From NCBI GenBank assembly GCA_044464225.1, contig JBIQLN010000026.1:1-48149 (forward strand): a stretch of DNA of 48,149 nt, given 5' to 3'. The notes below the pieces were generated by a model. It made no database searches. It saw only the letters and a program-made list of their open reading frames with translations, and had not been told where the DNA came from. Made by a program: the position numbers and the translations under genes. The stretch is from 66-474 sp044464225 (GTDB lineage Bacteria; Pseudomonadota; Gammaproteobacteria; Xanthomonadales; Rhodanobacteraceae). Numbering within the stretch: position 1 is the first letter of the stretch; each line of letters opens with the position of its first letter. Positions 1 through 8,388 of the stretch are shown here, piece after piece.

Positions 1-1298
1 ACGTTGGCGATGTCGGCGAACGCCGATTCGAGCTGGTTGCGGTAGTCGTCCCACAACGGCAACCGCCACGCGCGATCGAGGGAAGCGTCGCCCGCAGCCA
101 GCAATCCATCGGCCAGCGCGTCGTCGGCGCTGAACAGTCCGGAAGCGTGTGCGCCCAGCGCGATCACGCAGGCGCCGGTCAGCGTCGCGGCATCGACCAG
201 CGCCTGCGGCGCGAAACGCTTGCAGGCGTACGACAGCGCATCGCAGAGGATCAATCGTCCTTCTGCATCGGTGTTCAATACTTCCACCGTGATGCCCGCG
301 TGGGTGTGCAGCACGTCGGCGGGGCGGTAGCCGCCGCCGTCCGGCATGTTCTCGACCGACGGCACCACGCACACCAGGTTGATCGGGAGCTTCAATTCCA
401 CCGCCGACAGGAACGCGCCCAGCACGCCGGCCGCGCCGCACATGTCGTATTTCATTTCCTCCATGGAGCCGGTCGGCTTGAGGTTCATCCCGCCGGTGTC
501 GAACGTGACGCCCTTGCCGACCAGGGCGTACGGCCTGGCGTTGCCCGCACCCCTGTATTCGAGCACGATCAGTTTGGGCGGTGTTGCCGAGCCGGACGCC
601 ACCGCGAGCAACGCGCCCATGCCGAGCTTTTCCATGTCGGCGCGTTCGAGCACTTCCAGCGTGACCGAATCCGCATGCCCGTCGGCGATGGTCCTGGCCT
701 GCGCCGCGATGTGGGTGGGCGTGCACAGATTGGGAGGGAGGCAGCCGAGTTCGCGCGCGAACGCGACGCCACGCGCGATCGCGCGGGCCTGCTCGATGGC
801 ATTCGTGGCGCTGTCGGCAACCAGCACCAGCTTCTCAAGGCGCACCGAGTCGCTGCCGGGCTTCAGGGTCGCGGTATAACGGAAACAGGCATGATCGATC
901 GCGAGCGCGCAGGTACGGACGCGCCAGTCGGCGTCGCGGTCTTTCACTTCGACCTGCGGCAACCAGGTCATCGCGCTGGCCAGCGGCAGGCCCTTGAGCG
1001 CCTTGCCGGCGTCCCCGCAGGCGCGCGCGAAAGCACGTGGATCGGTTTCTCCCTCGCGGCCAAGCCCCACCAGCAGCACGCGCGGCGACCTGACGCCTGC
1101 AAGTCCGTGCAGGACCAGCGTCACGCCGGACTTGCCGGTGAAATCGCCGGATTCGACCAGACGCGTGAGTGCCTTGCCGCTGGCGGCGTCGATCGCGGCC
1201 GCGGCCGGCGACAGCGCGCCCTCGAAAACGCCCACCACCACGCAGGGCGTATCCATCTTGTCGGCGGCGGCATCGGAACTGAGGCTGAATTCAAGCAT
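1..1298 (-). CDS. pepA: Leucyl aminopeptidase PepA (M17), C-terminus cut by window edge
   Basis: Cytosolic M17 metallo-aminopeptidase that removes N-terminal residues from peptides. The reading frame runs from an ATG at 1298 with an AGGAG box about 9 bases upstream and leaves the window at base 1 still open, so about 432 codons of a family length near 490 are visible. The catalytic-domain signature NTDAEGRL lies at about 1000-1040 nt into the gene (window ~230-285), and the metal-binding segment GKGVTFDTGG followed by MKYDMCGAAG is at about 400-520. The visible end, PLWDDYRNQL near base 1-60, matches the usual segment shortly before the C-terminus. It is divergent from lptF across 76 bp, an arrangement common in gammaproteobacteria, where pepA and lptFG share an intergenic region. 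In some bacteria PepA also acts as a DNA-binding protein in Xer recombination; nothing here tests that. Confidence 0.95.
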   Translation of the reverse strand, partial: MLEFSLSSDAAADKMDTPCVVVGVFEGALSPAAAAIDAASGKALTRLVESGDFTGKSGVTLVLHGLAGVRSPRVLLVGLGREGETDPRAFARACGDAGKALKGLPLASAMTWLPQVEVKDRDADWRVRTCALAIDHACFRYTATLKPGSDSVRLEKLVLVADSATNAIEQARAIARGVAFARELGCLPPNLCTPTHIAAQARTIADGHADSVTLEVLERADMEKLGMGALLAVASGSATPPKLIVLEYRGAGNARPYALVGKGVTFDTGGMNLKPTGSMEEMKYDMCGAAGVLGAFLSAVELKLPINLVCVVPSVENMPDGGGYRPADVLHTHAGITVEVLNTDAEGRLILCDALSYACKRFAPQALVDAATLTGACVIALGAHASGLFSADDALADGLLAAGDASLDRAWRLPLWDDYRNQLESAFADIAN

Positions 1299-1374
1299 CG
1301 CGAAACGCTCCTGGGACGTCGGGACAGTGCGTGCGCACTACACTGCACGCTCGCAAAGCGTTCCAGTCTAGCCG

Positions 1375-2496
1375 ATGCCGCGACTCTCGATTCTCGATCG
1401 CTACATCCTGCGCGAATTCCTCTTCGGCAGCCTTGCTGCCGTGGTGGTGCTGCTGGTGATCTTCACCGGCAGCACCTTCGCGGACGTGGTGAACAAGGTT
1501 GCGACCGGACGCCTGCCGGGCGCGGTGATGTTCACGGTGCTGGGCCTGAATCTCGTCAACACCCTGCAGGCGCTGCTGCCGATGGGCATGTTCCTCGGCA
1601 TGCTGCTGGCGCTCGGCCGCATGTATCGCGACAGCGAGATGCACGTGTTGTCGGCATCCGGACTCGGGCCGAAGGGCCTGCTGAAGCCGGCCGCGATCTT
1701 CGCGATCGGCGCGGGCGGCATCGTGGCGCTGGTGGCGCTGTGGCTCGGACCGCTGGCGGCGCGCACGTCGAATGCGGAAGTGGAACAGGCCAACCGGTCG
1801 GTGATCGCGGCGGGACTGGAAGCCGGCCGTTTCACCAGCCTCGCCGGGCGCGGCGGCATCCTGTTCGCCAATTCGGTGAGCCCGGACGGCACGAGGCTCG
1901 GCAAGCTGTTCGTCGCGAGCGAAAAAACCGACGACCACGGCACCACCACCATCAGCGTGATCACCGCCGCCCGCGGCGACCTGTTCCACGAGGGCCAGGA
2001 AGACAACCGCTACGTCGCGCTGCACGACGGGCATCGCTACGACATCCGGCTGGACCACGACAACTGGCGGCTGATGCAATTCCAGCGCAACGACATCGCG
2101 CTGTCCGCGCCGGCCGATGACGCCGACCAGGACGACCAGGAAAGTCTGCGCACCACGGCATCGCTGATCGGCGACGCCGGCCTCGATGCGCGCGCCGAAC
2201 TGCAGTGGCGCATCGCCATCCCGTTCGGCCCCCTGGTGCTGGCGATGCTGGCACTGCCGATGGCCCGGCAGGCGCCGCGTTCATCGCCCGTGGGTCGCAT
2301 CCTGGTGGCGGTGCTGGCCTATCTCGTCATCGTGAACCTGATGACGCTGGCACGCATGTTCATCGCCAGTGGCAAACTGCCCGCGCCCGCCGGCATGTGG
2401 TGGGTACTGGTGCCGGTATTCATCGGCGCGGCGTGGGTGTTCGCAAGGCAATACGCGACCCGCAGACCGCACGGCGCGACGGGAGCGCATGCGTGA
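1375..2496 (+). CDS. lptF: LPS export permease LptF
   Basis: Inner-membrane half of the LptB2FG ABC transporter that extracts lipopolysaccharide and passes it to LptC. The 373-residue protein has the family start (LDRYILREFL), a first membrane segment at about residues 13-35, two more before residue 130, a periplasmic beta-jellyroll-like region from about 130 to 265, and three C-terminal membrane segments from about 270 to 360. Length is normal. ATG at 1375 is the only start that keeps the amphipathic N-terminus; no strong ribosome site precedes it. The stop overlaps the lptG start, so the two are translationally coupled. Confidence 0.95.
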   Translation: MPRLSILDRYILREFLFGSLAAVVVLLVIFTGSTFADVVNKVATGRLPGAVMFTVLGLNLVNTLQALLPMGMFLGMLLALGRMYRDSEMHVLSASGLGPKGLLKPAAIFAIGAGGIVALVALWLGPLAARTSNAEVEQANRSVIAAGLEAGRFTSLAGRGGILFANSVSPDGTRLGKLFVASEKTDDHGTTTISVITAARGDLFHEGQEDNRYVALHDGHRYDIRLDHDNWRLMQFQRNDIALSAPADDADQDDQESLRTTASLIGDAGLDARAELQWRIAIPFGPLVLAMLALPMARQAPRSSPVGRILVAVLAYLVIVNLMTLARMFIASGKLPAPAGMWWVLVPVFIGAAWVFARQYATRRPHGATGAHA

Positions 2497-3605
2497 TCGG
2501 CGCGATCGGGCAACGCCTGCGCATCAAGCGGGCCGACGTGCTGATCGCGACTACCGTGCTGGGTGGGCTGCTGCTGACATGGCTGGTGCTGACGGGACTC
2601 GACACCTTCATCCAGTTCGCGGGCCAGATCGGCAGCATCGGCCACAACGGCTATTCGCTCGGCAAGGCGGTGGCCTACATCCTGCTCACGGTGCCTCGGC
2701 GGGCGTACCAGTGGTTCGTGTTCGCGGCACTGATCGGCGGCCTGATCGGCATCGGCGCGCTGGCCACCTCCAACGAACTCACCGCCCTGCGCGCCGCGGG
2801 GATGTCCAAGCTGCGGATCAGCGCGTCGGTGGCGGGCCTGGTCGTGCTGCTGCTGATCGGGGTGTTCATCCTCGGCGAGACCGCAGCGCCCGCCGGCGAA
2901 CAGCGCGCGCAGGAAATCCAGTTGCAGCGCACCGCCGGCCAGTTGAGCGTGCGCCAGGGCGGCGGTTTGTGGGCGCGCGACGGCAACGACATCATCAATG
3001 CCAAGGCCGCGCTGGCGCACATCGTGCACGGGCGGCCGCAAGTGGAACTCGCCGACGTGCGCGTGTTCGGTTTCGACGATGCCGGCGAACTGACCTCGTT
3101 CCGCCATGCCAAACTGGCCATGCAGGACGGCAAGACGTGGACGCTGCGCGACGTGCGCGACACCCGCGTATCGCCGTCCGGCGCCGTCAGCACGACGCAC
3201 GCGCGCCAGGCGTGGAGCACATCGCTCGATCCCGAGGTGCTGGAAGCCTCGGTCGTGCACCCCGAATACCTGTCGCTGCGCGATCTTTCGCGCAACATCG
3301 ATTACCTGCGCGCCAACCGGCAGAATCCGAGCGTGTACGTGAACGCGTACTGGACCCGTGCGTTCTATCCCGTCAACACATTGCTGCTGGTGCTCGCGGC
3401 GCTGCCGTTCGCGTTCGGCACGCTGCGCTCCGGCGGCCTCGGCAAGCGCCTGTTCCTGGGCGTGATCGTCGCGATCGCGTGGTACTTCATCCAACGCGCG
3501 ATCATCAGCACCGGCACCGTGTTCGGCGCGCCGCCATTCATCGTGAACCTGATTCCGGCCTTGCTGCTGCTGGCGATTGCGGCCTGGTACTACCGGCGGG
3601 CGTAG
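2493..3605 (+). CDS. lptG: LPS export permease LptG
   Basis: Second inner-membrane subunit of LptB2FG. The 370-residue protein starts at a GTG whose last bases overlap the TGA of lptF (GTGA), the expected coupling for these stoichiometric partners. The N-terminus (RIKRADVLIATTVL) leads into the first membrane helix; further helices lie near residues 60-125, a periplasmic beta-rich domain at about 130-265, and three helices close the protein (LLLVLAALPFAFGTL, LFLGVIVAIAWYF and a final one). The conserved segment before the last helices (AYWTRAFYPVNTLLLVLAA) is typical. The open frame continues upstream of the GTG inside lptF, but an upstream start would overlap lptF extensively. Confidence 0.94.
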   Translation: MIGAIGQRLRIKRADVLIATTVLGGLLLTWLVLTGLDTFIQFAGQIGSIGHNGYSLGKAVAYILLTVPRRAYQWFVFAALIGGLIGIGALATSNELTALRAAGMSKLRISASVAGLVVLLLIGVFILGETAAPAGEQRAQEIQLQRTAGQLSVRQGGGLWARDGNDIINAKAALAHIVHGRPQVELADVRVFGFDDAGELTSFRHAKLAMQDGKTWTLRDVRDTRVSPSGAVSTTHARQAWSTSLDPEVLEASVVHPEYLSLRDLSRNIDYLRANRQNPSVYVNAYWTRAFYPVNTLLLVLAALPFAFGTLRSGGLGKRLFLGVIVAIAWYFIQRAIISTGTVFGAPPFIVNLIPALLLLAIAAWYYRRA

Positions 3606-3624
3606 GCGTTCGCTCTTGCGGCCA

Positions 3625-3735
3625 GGCGCTGAAGAGGTTGGCGCTGAAGAGGTTGGCGCTGAAGGTAGGTTGGTGCTGAACGCAGTGAAGCCCAACGTTG
3701 GGCTTTCCGGACGGAGCCGGTCAGCCCAACTTACG
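3625..3735. repeat. 15-bp tandem repeat plus head-to-head REP-like palindrome
   Basis: A 15-bp unit, GGCGCTGAAGAGGTT, occurs twice exactly (3625-3639, 3640-3654) with a third partial copy at 3655. It runs into two inverted copies of a REP-like unit: one reading GTAGGTTGGTGCTGA...GAAGCCCAAC (3665-3695) and one inverted (3698-3735). At the junction lies a perfect 18-nt palindrome, AAGCCCAACGTTGGGCTT, at 3688-3705. A single related unit lies at 38093-38127. It sits between the convergent lptG and RDD genes and could act as a bidirectional transcription stop. Confidence 0.8.
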
Positions 3736-3771
3736 GGGAAGCCGGCAACAGCGCAACGCCATGCCAGTCCA

Positions 3772-4221
3772 TCAAAGCCGCGTCATGTGCGTCCGGCACA
3801 CGCGATCGTGCCAGGTGTGGTGTTCGATGTTGAACCACGCGTACCAGAATCCGCAACCGAGCACGGCCAAGGACGCCAGCGCCAGCACGTATCGGACCGT
3901 CGCCGTGCGGGCATCGAGGCGCGCGCCATCCTCGCGCACCAGTTTCAATTTCCACGCGCGCATCCCGATCGTCGCGCCGACGCGCGTCCACGACACCACG
4001 AAATAGGCGCCGGCCACCACCAGCAACCACACGCCAAGCAGCGCGCGCAAGACCGGTTGCGGATGTCGCGGGTCATAGACGTTGTGGAACGCCAGCACCC
4101 ACAGCCCCGCGGCGACGATCCACAACCCGACCAGCGGAAACAGGTCGTAACCCATGCTGGCGAAATGTCGCCAAAGCGGGACGGGTTTGGCGGCAGCGGC
4201 GGATGCGGATGTCGATGGCAT
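3772..4221 (-). CDS. RDD family membrane protein
   Basis: A 149-residue integral membrane protein of the RDD (DUF) family, whose molecular role is mostly unknown. Three hydrophobic segments are visible: about residues 28-45 (PLVGLWIVAAGLWVLAF), 63-83 (GVWLLVVAGAYFVVSW) and 115-135 (VLALASLAVLGCGFWYAWF). The family traits of a charged loop (MRAWKLKLVREDG) between helices two and three and a C-terminal HTWHDR-type segment are present. The start MPSTSASA at 4221 is preferred over an in-frame start at 4296, which would run into xerD. It is divergent from xerD with about 41 bp between starts. Confidence 0.85.
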   Translation of the reverse strand: MPSTSASAAAAKPVPLWRHFASMGYDLFPLVGLWIVAAGLWVLAFHNVYDPRHPQPVLRALLGVWLLVVAGAYFVVSWTRVGATIGMRAWKLKLVREDGARLDARTATVRYVLALASLAVLGCGFWYAWFNIEHHTWHDRVCRTHMTRL

Positions 4222-4262
4222 GTCGGGGTCTTGCGGCAGACGGAGGTACGCGCCAGCATCGC

Positions 4263-5186
4263 ATGATGCCCGATTCCCCCATCGACATCGACCCACGCGA
4301 TCGCACCGCGATCGACGCCTTCCTCGAAGGCGTGTGGTCGCGCGATGGCCTGGCCGATCTGACCCTCACCGATTACCGCGGCGATCTGGAACGCTGCGCG
4401 ACGTGGCTGACGGAACACGCACATGGATTGTTGCGCGCCACCCGCGAAGACCTGTTTCGCTATCTCGCGGCACGCAATACGGCCGGCATCGGCGCGCGCA
4501 CCAACGCACGCGAGCTGACCGCGCTGCGCCGTTTCTATGGCGAACAGGTACGGCGCGACATCGCCTTCGAAGACCCGACCCTGCTGCTCGATACCCCCAA
4601 GCTGCCACGCACGCTGCCCAAGGCACTGGCGGAACGCGAGATCGAAAGCCTGCTGGAAGCTCCGGACATCGCGACGCCGATCGGCCTGCGCGACCGCGCG
4701 ATGCTCGAGTTGATGTACGCCTGCGGGCTGCGCGTCAGCGAACTGGTGACCCTGCCCTTGTCGGGCTTGAACCTGCGCCAGGGCGTGCTGCGCGTCACCG
4801 GCAAGGGCGGCAAGGAACGCCTGGTGCCGATCGGTGAAACCTGCATGGACTGGCTGACGCGATACCTGCGCGAGGCCCGTCCCGCGCTGGCGAAAGGCCG
4901 CGAAACGCCCGCGCTGTTCCTGTCCAACCGCGCTGCCGGGATGACCCGACAGATGGCCTGGACACTCGTGAAAAAGCACGCGCTCGCGGCCGGCATTGCG
5001 GCCAAACGCATCTCGCCGCACGTGCTCAGGCATTCATTCGCGACGCATCTTCTGAACCATGGCGCCGACCTGCGGGCGCTGCAGATGCTGCTGGGCCACA
5101 GCAATCTTTCGACCACGCAGATCTACACGCTGGTCGCGCGCGAGGGGCTGAAACGGTTGCACTCACAACACCATCCGCGGGCATGA
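4263..5186 (+). CDS. xerD: Tyrosine recombinase XerD
   Basis: Site-specific recombinase that with XerC resolves chromosome dimers at dif under FtsK control. The 307-residue protein has an N-terminal SAM-like core-binding domain (about residues 15-105) and a catalytic domain. Visible catalytic residues are Arg in CGLRVSEL, Lys in TGKGGKERLVP, the HVLRHSFATH box (His and Arg), LLGHSNLSTT (second His) and the Tyr nucleophile in IYTLV. XerD is preferred to XerC because of the overall match and the location near ilvE and the RDD gene; the XerC/XerD distinction is from memory of the families. Two adjacent ATGs (4263, 4266) are possible starts. Confidence 0.9.
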   Translation: MMPDSPIDIDPRDRTAIDAFLEGVWSRDGLADLTLTDYRGDLERCATWLTEHAHGLLRATREDLFRYLAARNTAGIGARTNARELTALRRFYGEQVRRDIAFEDPTLLLDTPKLPRTLPKALAEREIESLLEAPDIATPIGLRDRAMLELMYACGLRVSELVTLPLSGLNLRQGVLRVTGKGGKERLVPIGETCMDWLTRYLREARPALAKGRETPALFLSNRAAGMTRQMAWTLVKKHALAAGIAAKRISPHVLRHSFATHLLNHGADLRALQMLLGHSNLSTTQIYTLVAREGLKRLHSQHHPRA

Positions 5187-5319
5187 TCCGGCCTGCCGCT
5201 CCGGGCTTCGCCCCTCCCTTCGTGGGGAAGGCCGGGATGGGGTGGGCTTTCGACGCGGCGTCCGAACCCGTCCCTTGCCGCCTTCCCCGGAAGAGGACCG
5301 TTTGAAGGCCGTTGTTTGT

Positions 5320-5335
5320 CTTGCCTGCAGGCAAG
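5320..5335. promoter_or_regulatory. Perfect 16-nt palindrome upstream of ilvE
   Basis: CTTGCCTGCAGGCAAG is a perfect palindrome 61 bp before the ilvE start in the xerD-ilvE spacer. It has no T-run and so is not an intrinsic terminator. It could be an operator or a chance stem; the rest of the 210-bp spacer holds no gene and has GC-rich repeat-like stretches (5200-5300). Confidence 0.4.
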
Positions 5336-5396
5336 CGGAAACCGGTCGTCGATGCACGCGACACGTTATCATTCTGCTTTTCCGCGGAGCCGCGAC

Positions 5397-6317
5397 ATGG
5401 CCGAACAGAAGTATCCCGAGTGGGTGTGGCACAACGGCAAGATCGTGCCGTGGGCTGATGCCACCGTGCACGTGATGTCGCACAGCCTGCAGTACGGCTC
5501 GGCCATCTTCGAAGGCATCCGCTGCTACAAGACCCCGAAGGGCGGCGCGATCTTCCGGCTCGCGGCGCACATGAAGCGCCTGTACAACTCGGCGCGCATC
5601 TACGACATGCCGATGCCGTTCACGATCGAAGAGACCAGCGCGGCCTGCCACGAAGTGCTGAAGAAGAACGGCTTCGAACATGCGTACCTGCGTCCCTGCG
5701 CGTTTCGTGGCCTCGGCGGCTTCGGCATCTCGGCCGATACACCGGTGCAGGTGACGATCGCCGGCTGGCCGATGGGACCATACCTCGGCCCCGAGGCGCT
5801 GAAGAACGGCATCACCGCCTGCGTGTCGAGCTGGCAGCGTTTCGCGCCCAACACGATTCCGGCGGGCGCCAAGGCGGCGGGCAATTATCTTTCCGGCCAA
5901 TTGATCGCGCGCGAGGCACGCCTGCGCGGTTTCGGCGAGGGCATTGCGCTGGCGTCCACCGGATTGCTCAGCGAAGGCGCGGGTGAAAACGTGTTCCTCG
6001 TTTTCGACGGCGCGCTGCACACCGCGCCCGTCAGCGCCGCGCTTTTGAACGGCATCACCCGCGACTCGATCATCACGCTGGCGCGCGACAGCGGCATCAC
6101 CGTGGTGGAACGCGACCTGCCTCGCGAATACCTGTACCTCGCCGACGAGATCTTCATGTGCGGCACCGCCGCCGAGGTCACGCCGATCCGTTCGGTGGAC
6201 GGCAAGCAGGTCGGCAGCGGCAAAGGTGGCCCGGTGACCCGCAGGATCCAGGACCTGTTCTTCGGCCTGTTCGACGGGCGCACGCAAGACAAGTGGGGCT
6301 GGCTGGAAGCGCTGTGA
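5397..6317 (+). CDS. ilvE: Branched-chain amino acid aminotransferase
   Basis: PLP enzyme interconverting Leu, Ile and Val with their 2-oxo acids, the last step of their synthesis and first of their breakdown. The 306-residue protein is of normal length for class IV aminotransferases. It has the N-terminal HSLQYGSAIFEGIR segment, the PLP lysine in AGAKAAGNYL, the STGLLSEGAGENVF phosphate-binding stretch and the late CGTAAEVTPI motif. The ATG at 5397 gives the family N-terminus; an in-frame ATG at 5316 would add 27 residues with no similarity. Its 2-oxo acids are the substrates of the dehydrogenase encoded at 11.8-15.4 kb if that complex is the branched-chain type. Confidence 0.94.
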   Translation: MAEQKYPEWVWHNGKIVPWADATVHVMSHSLQYGSAIFEGIRCYKTPKGGAIFRLAAHMKRLYNSARIYDMPMPFTIEETSAACHEVLKKNGFEHAYLRPCAFRGLGGFGISADTPVQVTIAGWPMGPYLGPEALKNGITACVSSWQRFAPNTIPAGAKAAGNYLSGQLIAREARLRGFGEGIALASTGLLSEGAGENVFLVFDGALHTAPVSAALLNGITRDSIITLARDSGITVVERDLPREYLYLADEIFMCGTAAEVTPIRSVDGKQVGSGKGGPVTRRIQDLFFGLFDGRTQDKWGWLEAL

Positions 6318-6376
6318 GTTGACAAGCCAAAGCATTTCCTGACCCGCACTATATAGTCAACAAGGATTTTTTACCT

Positions 6377-6498
6377 CGTCATTCCGGGGCGCCTGCAGCC
6401 TCATCGCAGGCGAACCCGGAATCGGTTTTGCAAACTCGGGGACAAAAGACCGATTCCGGGTTCCGCCCGCACAAAGACGCGGGCGGCCCCGGAATGAC
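6377..6498. repeat. Nested inverted repeat, ~122 bp, MITE/REP-like
   Basis: The outer arms are CGTCATTCCGGGGC at 6377-6390 and its inverse GCCCCGGAATGAC at 6485-6497. Inside them lies a second pair: GAACCCGGAATCGG (6412-6425) and CCGATTCCGGGTTC (6449-6462). A diverged relative with the same outer arms lies at 24936-25120. The element fills much of the 302-bp gap between ilvE and aroK, which otherwise holds no gene. It may fold into a long cruciform or RNA stem; no coding capacity. Confidence 0.8.
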
Positions 6499-6619
6499 AA
6501 AGATTTCTTGCGCATATGCGACGCTGTTCGGGTTTCCCTTTGATCCCCGTGATCCGCGTCCATCCGCTTTGATCCGCGTCCACGCTTTCCCGCTTTGCAA
6601 AGACAGCGCATCCGTCACC

Positions 6620-7171
6620 ATGAATCCTTCGCCCAACCTGTTCCTGATCGGCCCGATGGGCGCCGGCAAGTCCAGCATCGGGCGCCGGCTGGCCGAGCAC
6701 TTCGGGATGCCTTGCATCGATCTCGATGCCGCGGTCGAGGAACGCACGGGGGCCAGCGTGGCGACGATCTTCGAGATCGAGGGCGAGGCGGGGTTCCGCC
6801 GCCGCGAATCCGATCTCCTGGTCGAGTTGTCCGGGCGGGATGGCATCGTGCTCGCCACCGGCGGCGGCGCGGTGCTGGTGCCCGAAAATCGTGTGCCGCT
6901 GCGTGAGCGGGGTTTCGTGGTGTGGCTGCAGACCTCGGTCGAGCAGCAGCTGCAACGCCTCGTCCGCGATCGCCAGCGTCCGCTGCTCGATACCCCGGAC
7001 CGCCGCGAACGACTGGAGCAACTGGCGCGCGTGCGCGACCCGGTCTACCGCGAGCTTGCGGACCTCGCGGTGGGCAGCACCGACGAATCCTGCCAGCACG
7101 CCGCGGCGCGCATCGCCTCGTTGCTGGAGCGACACTGGCAGCGCGCGCCCACGCGCAAGGCAACCGCATGA
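6620..7171 (+). CDS. aroK: Shikimate kinase
   Basis: Phosphorylates shikimate at the 3-hydroxyl in the aromatic amino acid pathway. The 183-residue cytosolic P-loop kinase shows Walker A GPMGAGKSSIG at residues 9-19, the LDAAVEERTG shikimate-binding stretch, GEAGFRRRES, the GGGAV motif near residue 80 and the lid region RDRQRPLL. Length is normal. The ATG at 6620 places the P-loop at the usual distance from the start; the open frame extends upstream through the repeat but is not expected to be coding. Its TGA overlaps the aroB start (ATGA), giving the classical aroKB coupling. Confidence 0.95.
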   Translation: MNPSPNLFLIGPMGAGKSSIGRRLAEHFGMPCIDLDAAVEERTGASVATIFEIEGEAGFRRRESDLLVELSGRDGIVLATGGGAVLVPENRVPLRERGFVVWLQTSVEQQLQRLVRDRQRPLLDTPDRRERLEQLARVRDPVYRELADLAVGSTDESCQHAAARIASLLERHWQRAPTRKATA

Positions 7172-8268
7172 CCGCCACCCTTGAAGTCGGATTGGCGGCA
7201 CGCCGTTACCCGATCCGCATCGGCAACGGCCTGCTGGGGGACGCCCAAACCTGGCGCGCCGCGGTCCGCGGCACCCACGCGCTGATCGTCAGCGACGACA
7301 ACGTCGCACCGCTGTATGCACAGCAATTGAGGGATGCGTTGGCACGGGCGCCCGGCGCGCCGGTGCATTGCGAAACACTGGTCCTGCCCGCCGGCGAAGC
7401 ACACAAGAACCTCGACGCCGCCTCGAAGGTCCTCGACGCGCTGGCGCAGCTCGGCGCCACCCGCGATGCGTGCGTGCTGGCACTGGGCGGCGGCGTGGTC
7501 GGCGACATCGCGGGTTTCGCCGCCGCGTGCTGGATGCGCGGCATCGACTTCATCCAGTTCCCGACCACGCTGCTGGCCATGGTGGACTCCTCGGTGGGCG
7601 GCAAGACCGGCGTCGATCACGCGGCCGGCAAGAACCTGATCGGCGCGTTCCACCAACCGCGCGCGGTGATCGCCGACCTCGACGCGCTCGCGACATTGCC
7701 CGATCGCGAATTGCGCGCAGGGCTTGCCGAAGTGGTCAAGACCGCATGCATCGGCGACGCGGATTTCTTCGGCTGGCTGGAAACCCATGCCGATGCATTG
7801 CTGGTGCGCGACACGGATGCGCTGACGCACGCGATCGCGCGCTGCTGCCGTTTCAAGGCCGGCGTGGTGGAACGTGACGAGCGCGAAACCGGCGAGCGCG
7901 CGTTGCTCAACTTCGGCCACACCTTCGGCCATGCGCTGGAAACCGAAGCCGGCTACGGTACGCTGCTGCACGGCGAAGCCGTCGCGATCGGGATGCTGCT
8001 CGCGGCGCGTCTCTCGACGCAGCTCGGCATGGCCAATGCTGCCGATGCCGGACGGTTGCATGTGTTGCTGGAACGCCTGGCGCTGCCAACCGCGATGCCG
8101 GCCGGCACTGACGCGGACGCATTGCTCGCGCGCATGCGGCTGGACAAGAAAAACCGCGCGGGCACGCTGCGCCTGGTCCTGTGGCGCGGCATCGGGCGCA
8201 CCGAGATCGCCGAACGCGTGGACGACAGGACGGTCATGGATGTGCTTGGGAAGGCGGGGGGCAGGTAG
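7168..8268 (+). CDS. aroB: 3-dehydroquinate synthase
   Basis: NAD- and metal-dependent enzyme converting DAHP to 3-dehydroquinate, the second shikimate-pathway step. The 366-residue protein has the NAD-binding LALGGGVVGDIAGFAAAC motif, FPTTLLAMVDSSVGGKTGVDH, the metal-binding Glu in GLAEVVKTACI and His residues in NFGHTFGHALE and LLHGEAVAIGM. Length matches the family. The start is the ATG overlapping the aroK stop. Confidence 0.96.
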   Translation: MTATLEVGLAARRYPIRIGNGLLGDAQTWRAAVRGTHALIVSDDNVAPLYAQQLRDALARAPGAPVHCETLVLPAGEAHKNLDAASKVLDALAQLGATRDACVLALGGGVVGDIAGFAAACWMRGIDFIQFPTTLLAMVDSSVGGKTGVDHAAGKNLIGAFHQPRAVIADLDALATLPDRELRAGLAEVVKTACIGDADFFGWLETHADALLVRDTDALTHAIARCCRFKAGVVERDERETGERALLNFGHTFGHALETEAGYGTLLHGEAVAIGMLLAARLSTQLGMANAADAGRLHVLLERLALPTAMPAGTDADALLARMRLDKKNRAGTLRLVLWRGIGRTEIAERVDDRTVMDVLGKAGGR

Positions 8269-8388
8269 CGAGGGCGCTTTGGACCAGCGCCGCGCCCGGC
8301 CACGCGTCGCGGTTCCCTTCCTCCCTCGCTCCTCATCCCCGGGCCACCACTCGTTACAATGCATGTTCCCCGAGTCCGTTGGGCTTTC

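Noticed and set aside
1299..1374. Divergent pepA/lptF promoter elements (TACACT and others)
   Set aside because: A promoter must be here, but I could not find a -35/-10 pair with acceptable spacing in either direction.
147..2120. Long plus-strand open frame of 657 codons
   Set aside because: It runs antisense to pepA and then out of frame with lptF, with an Arg/Ala/His-rich translation typical of a GC-rich shadow frame.
6319..6355. TTGACA followed by TATATA downstream of ilvE
   Set aside because: The spacing is about 25 bp, too long for a sigma-70 promoter, and it lies just before a repeat; not called.
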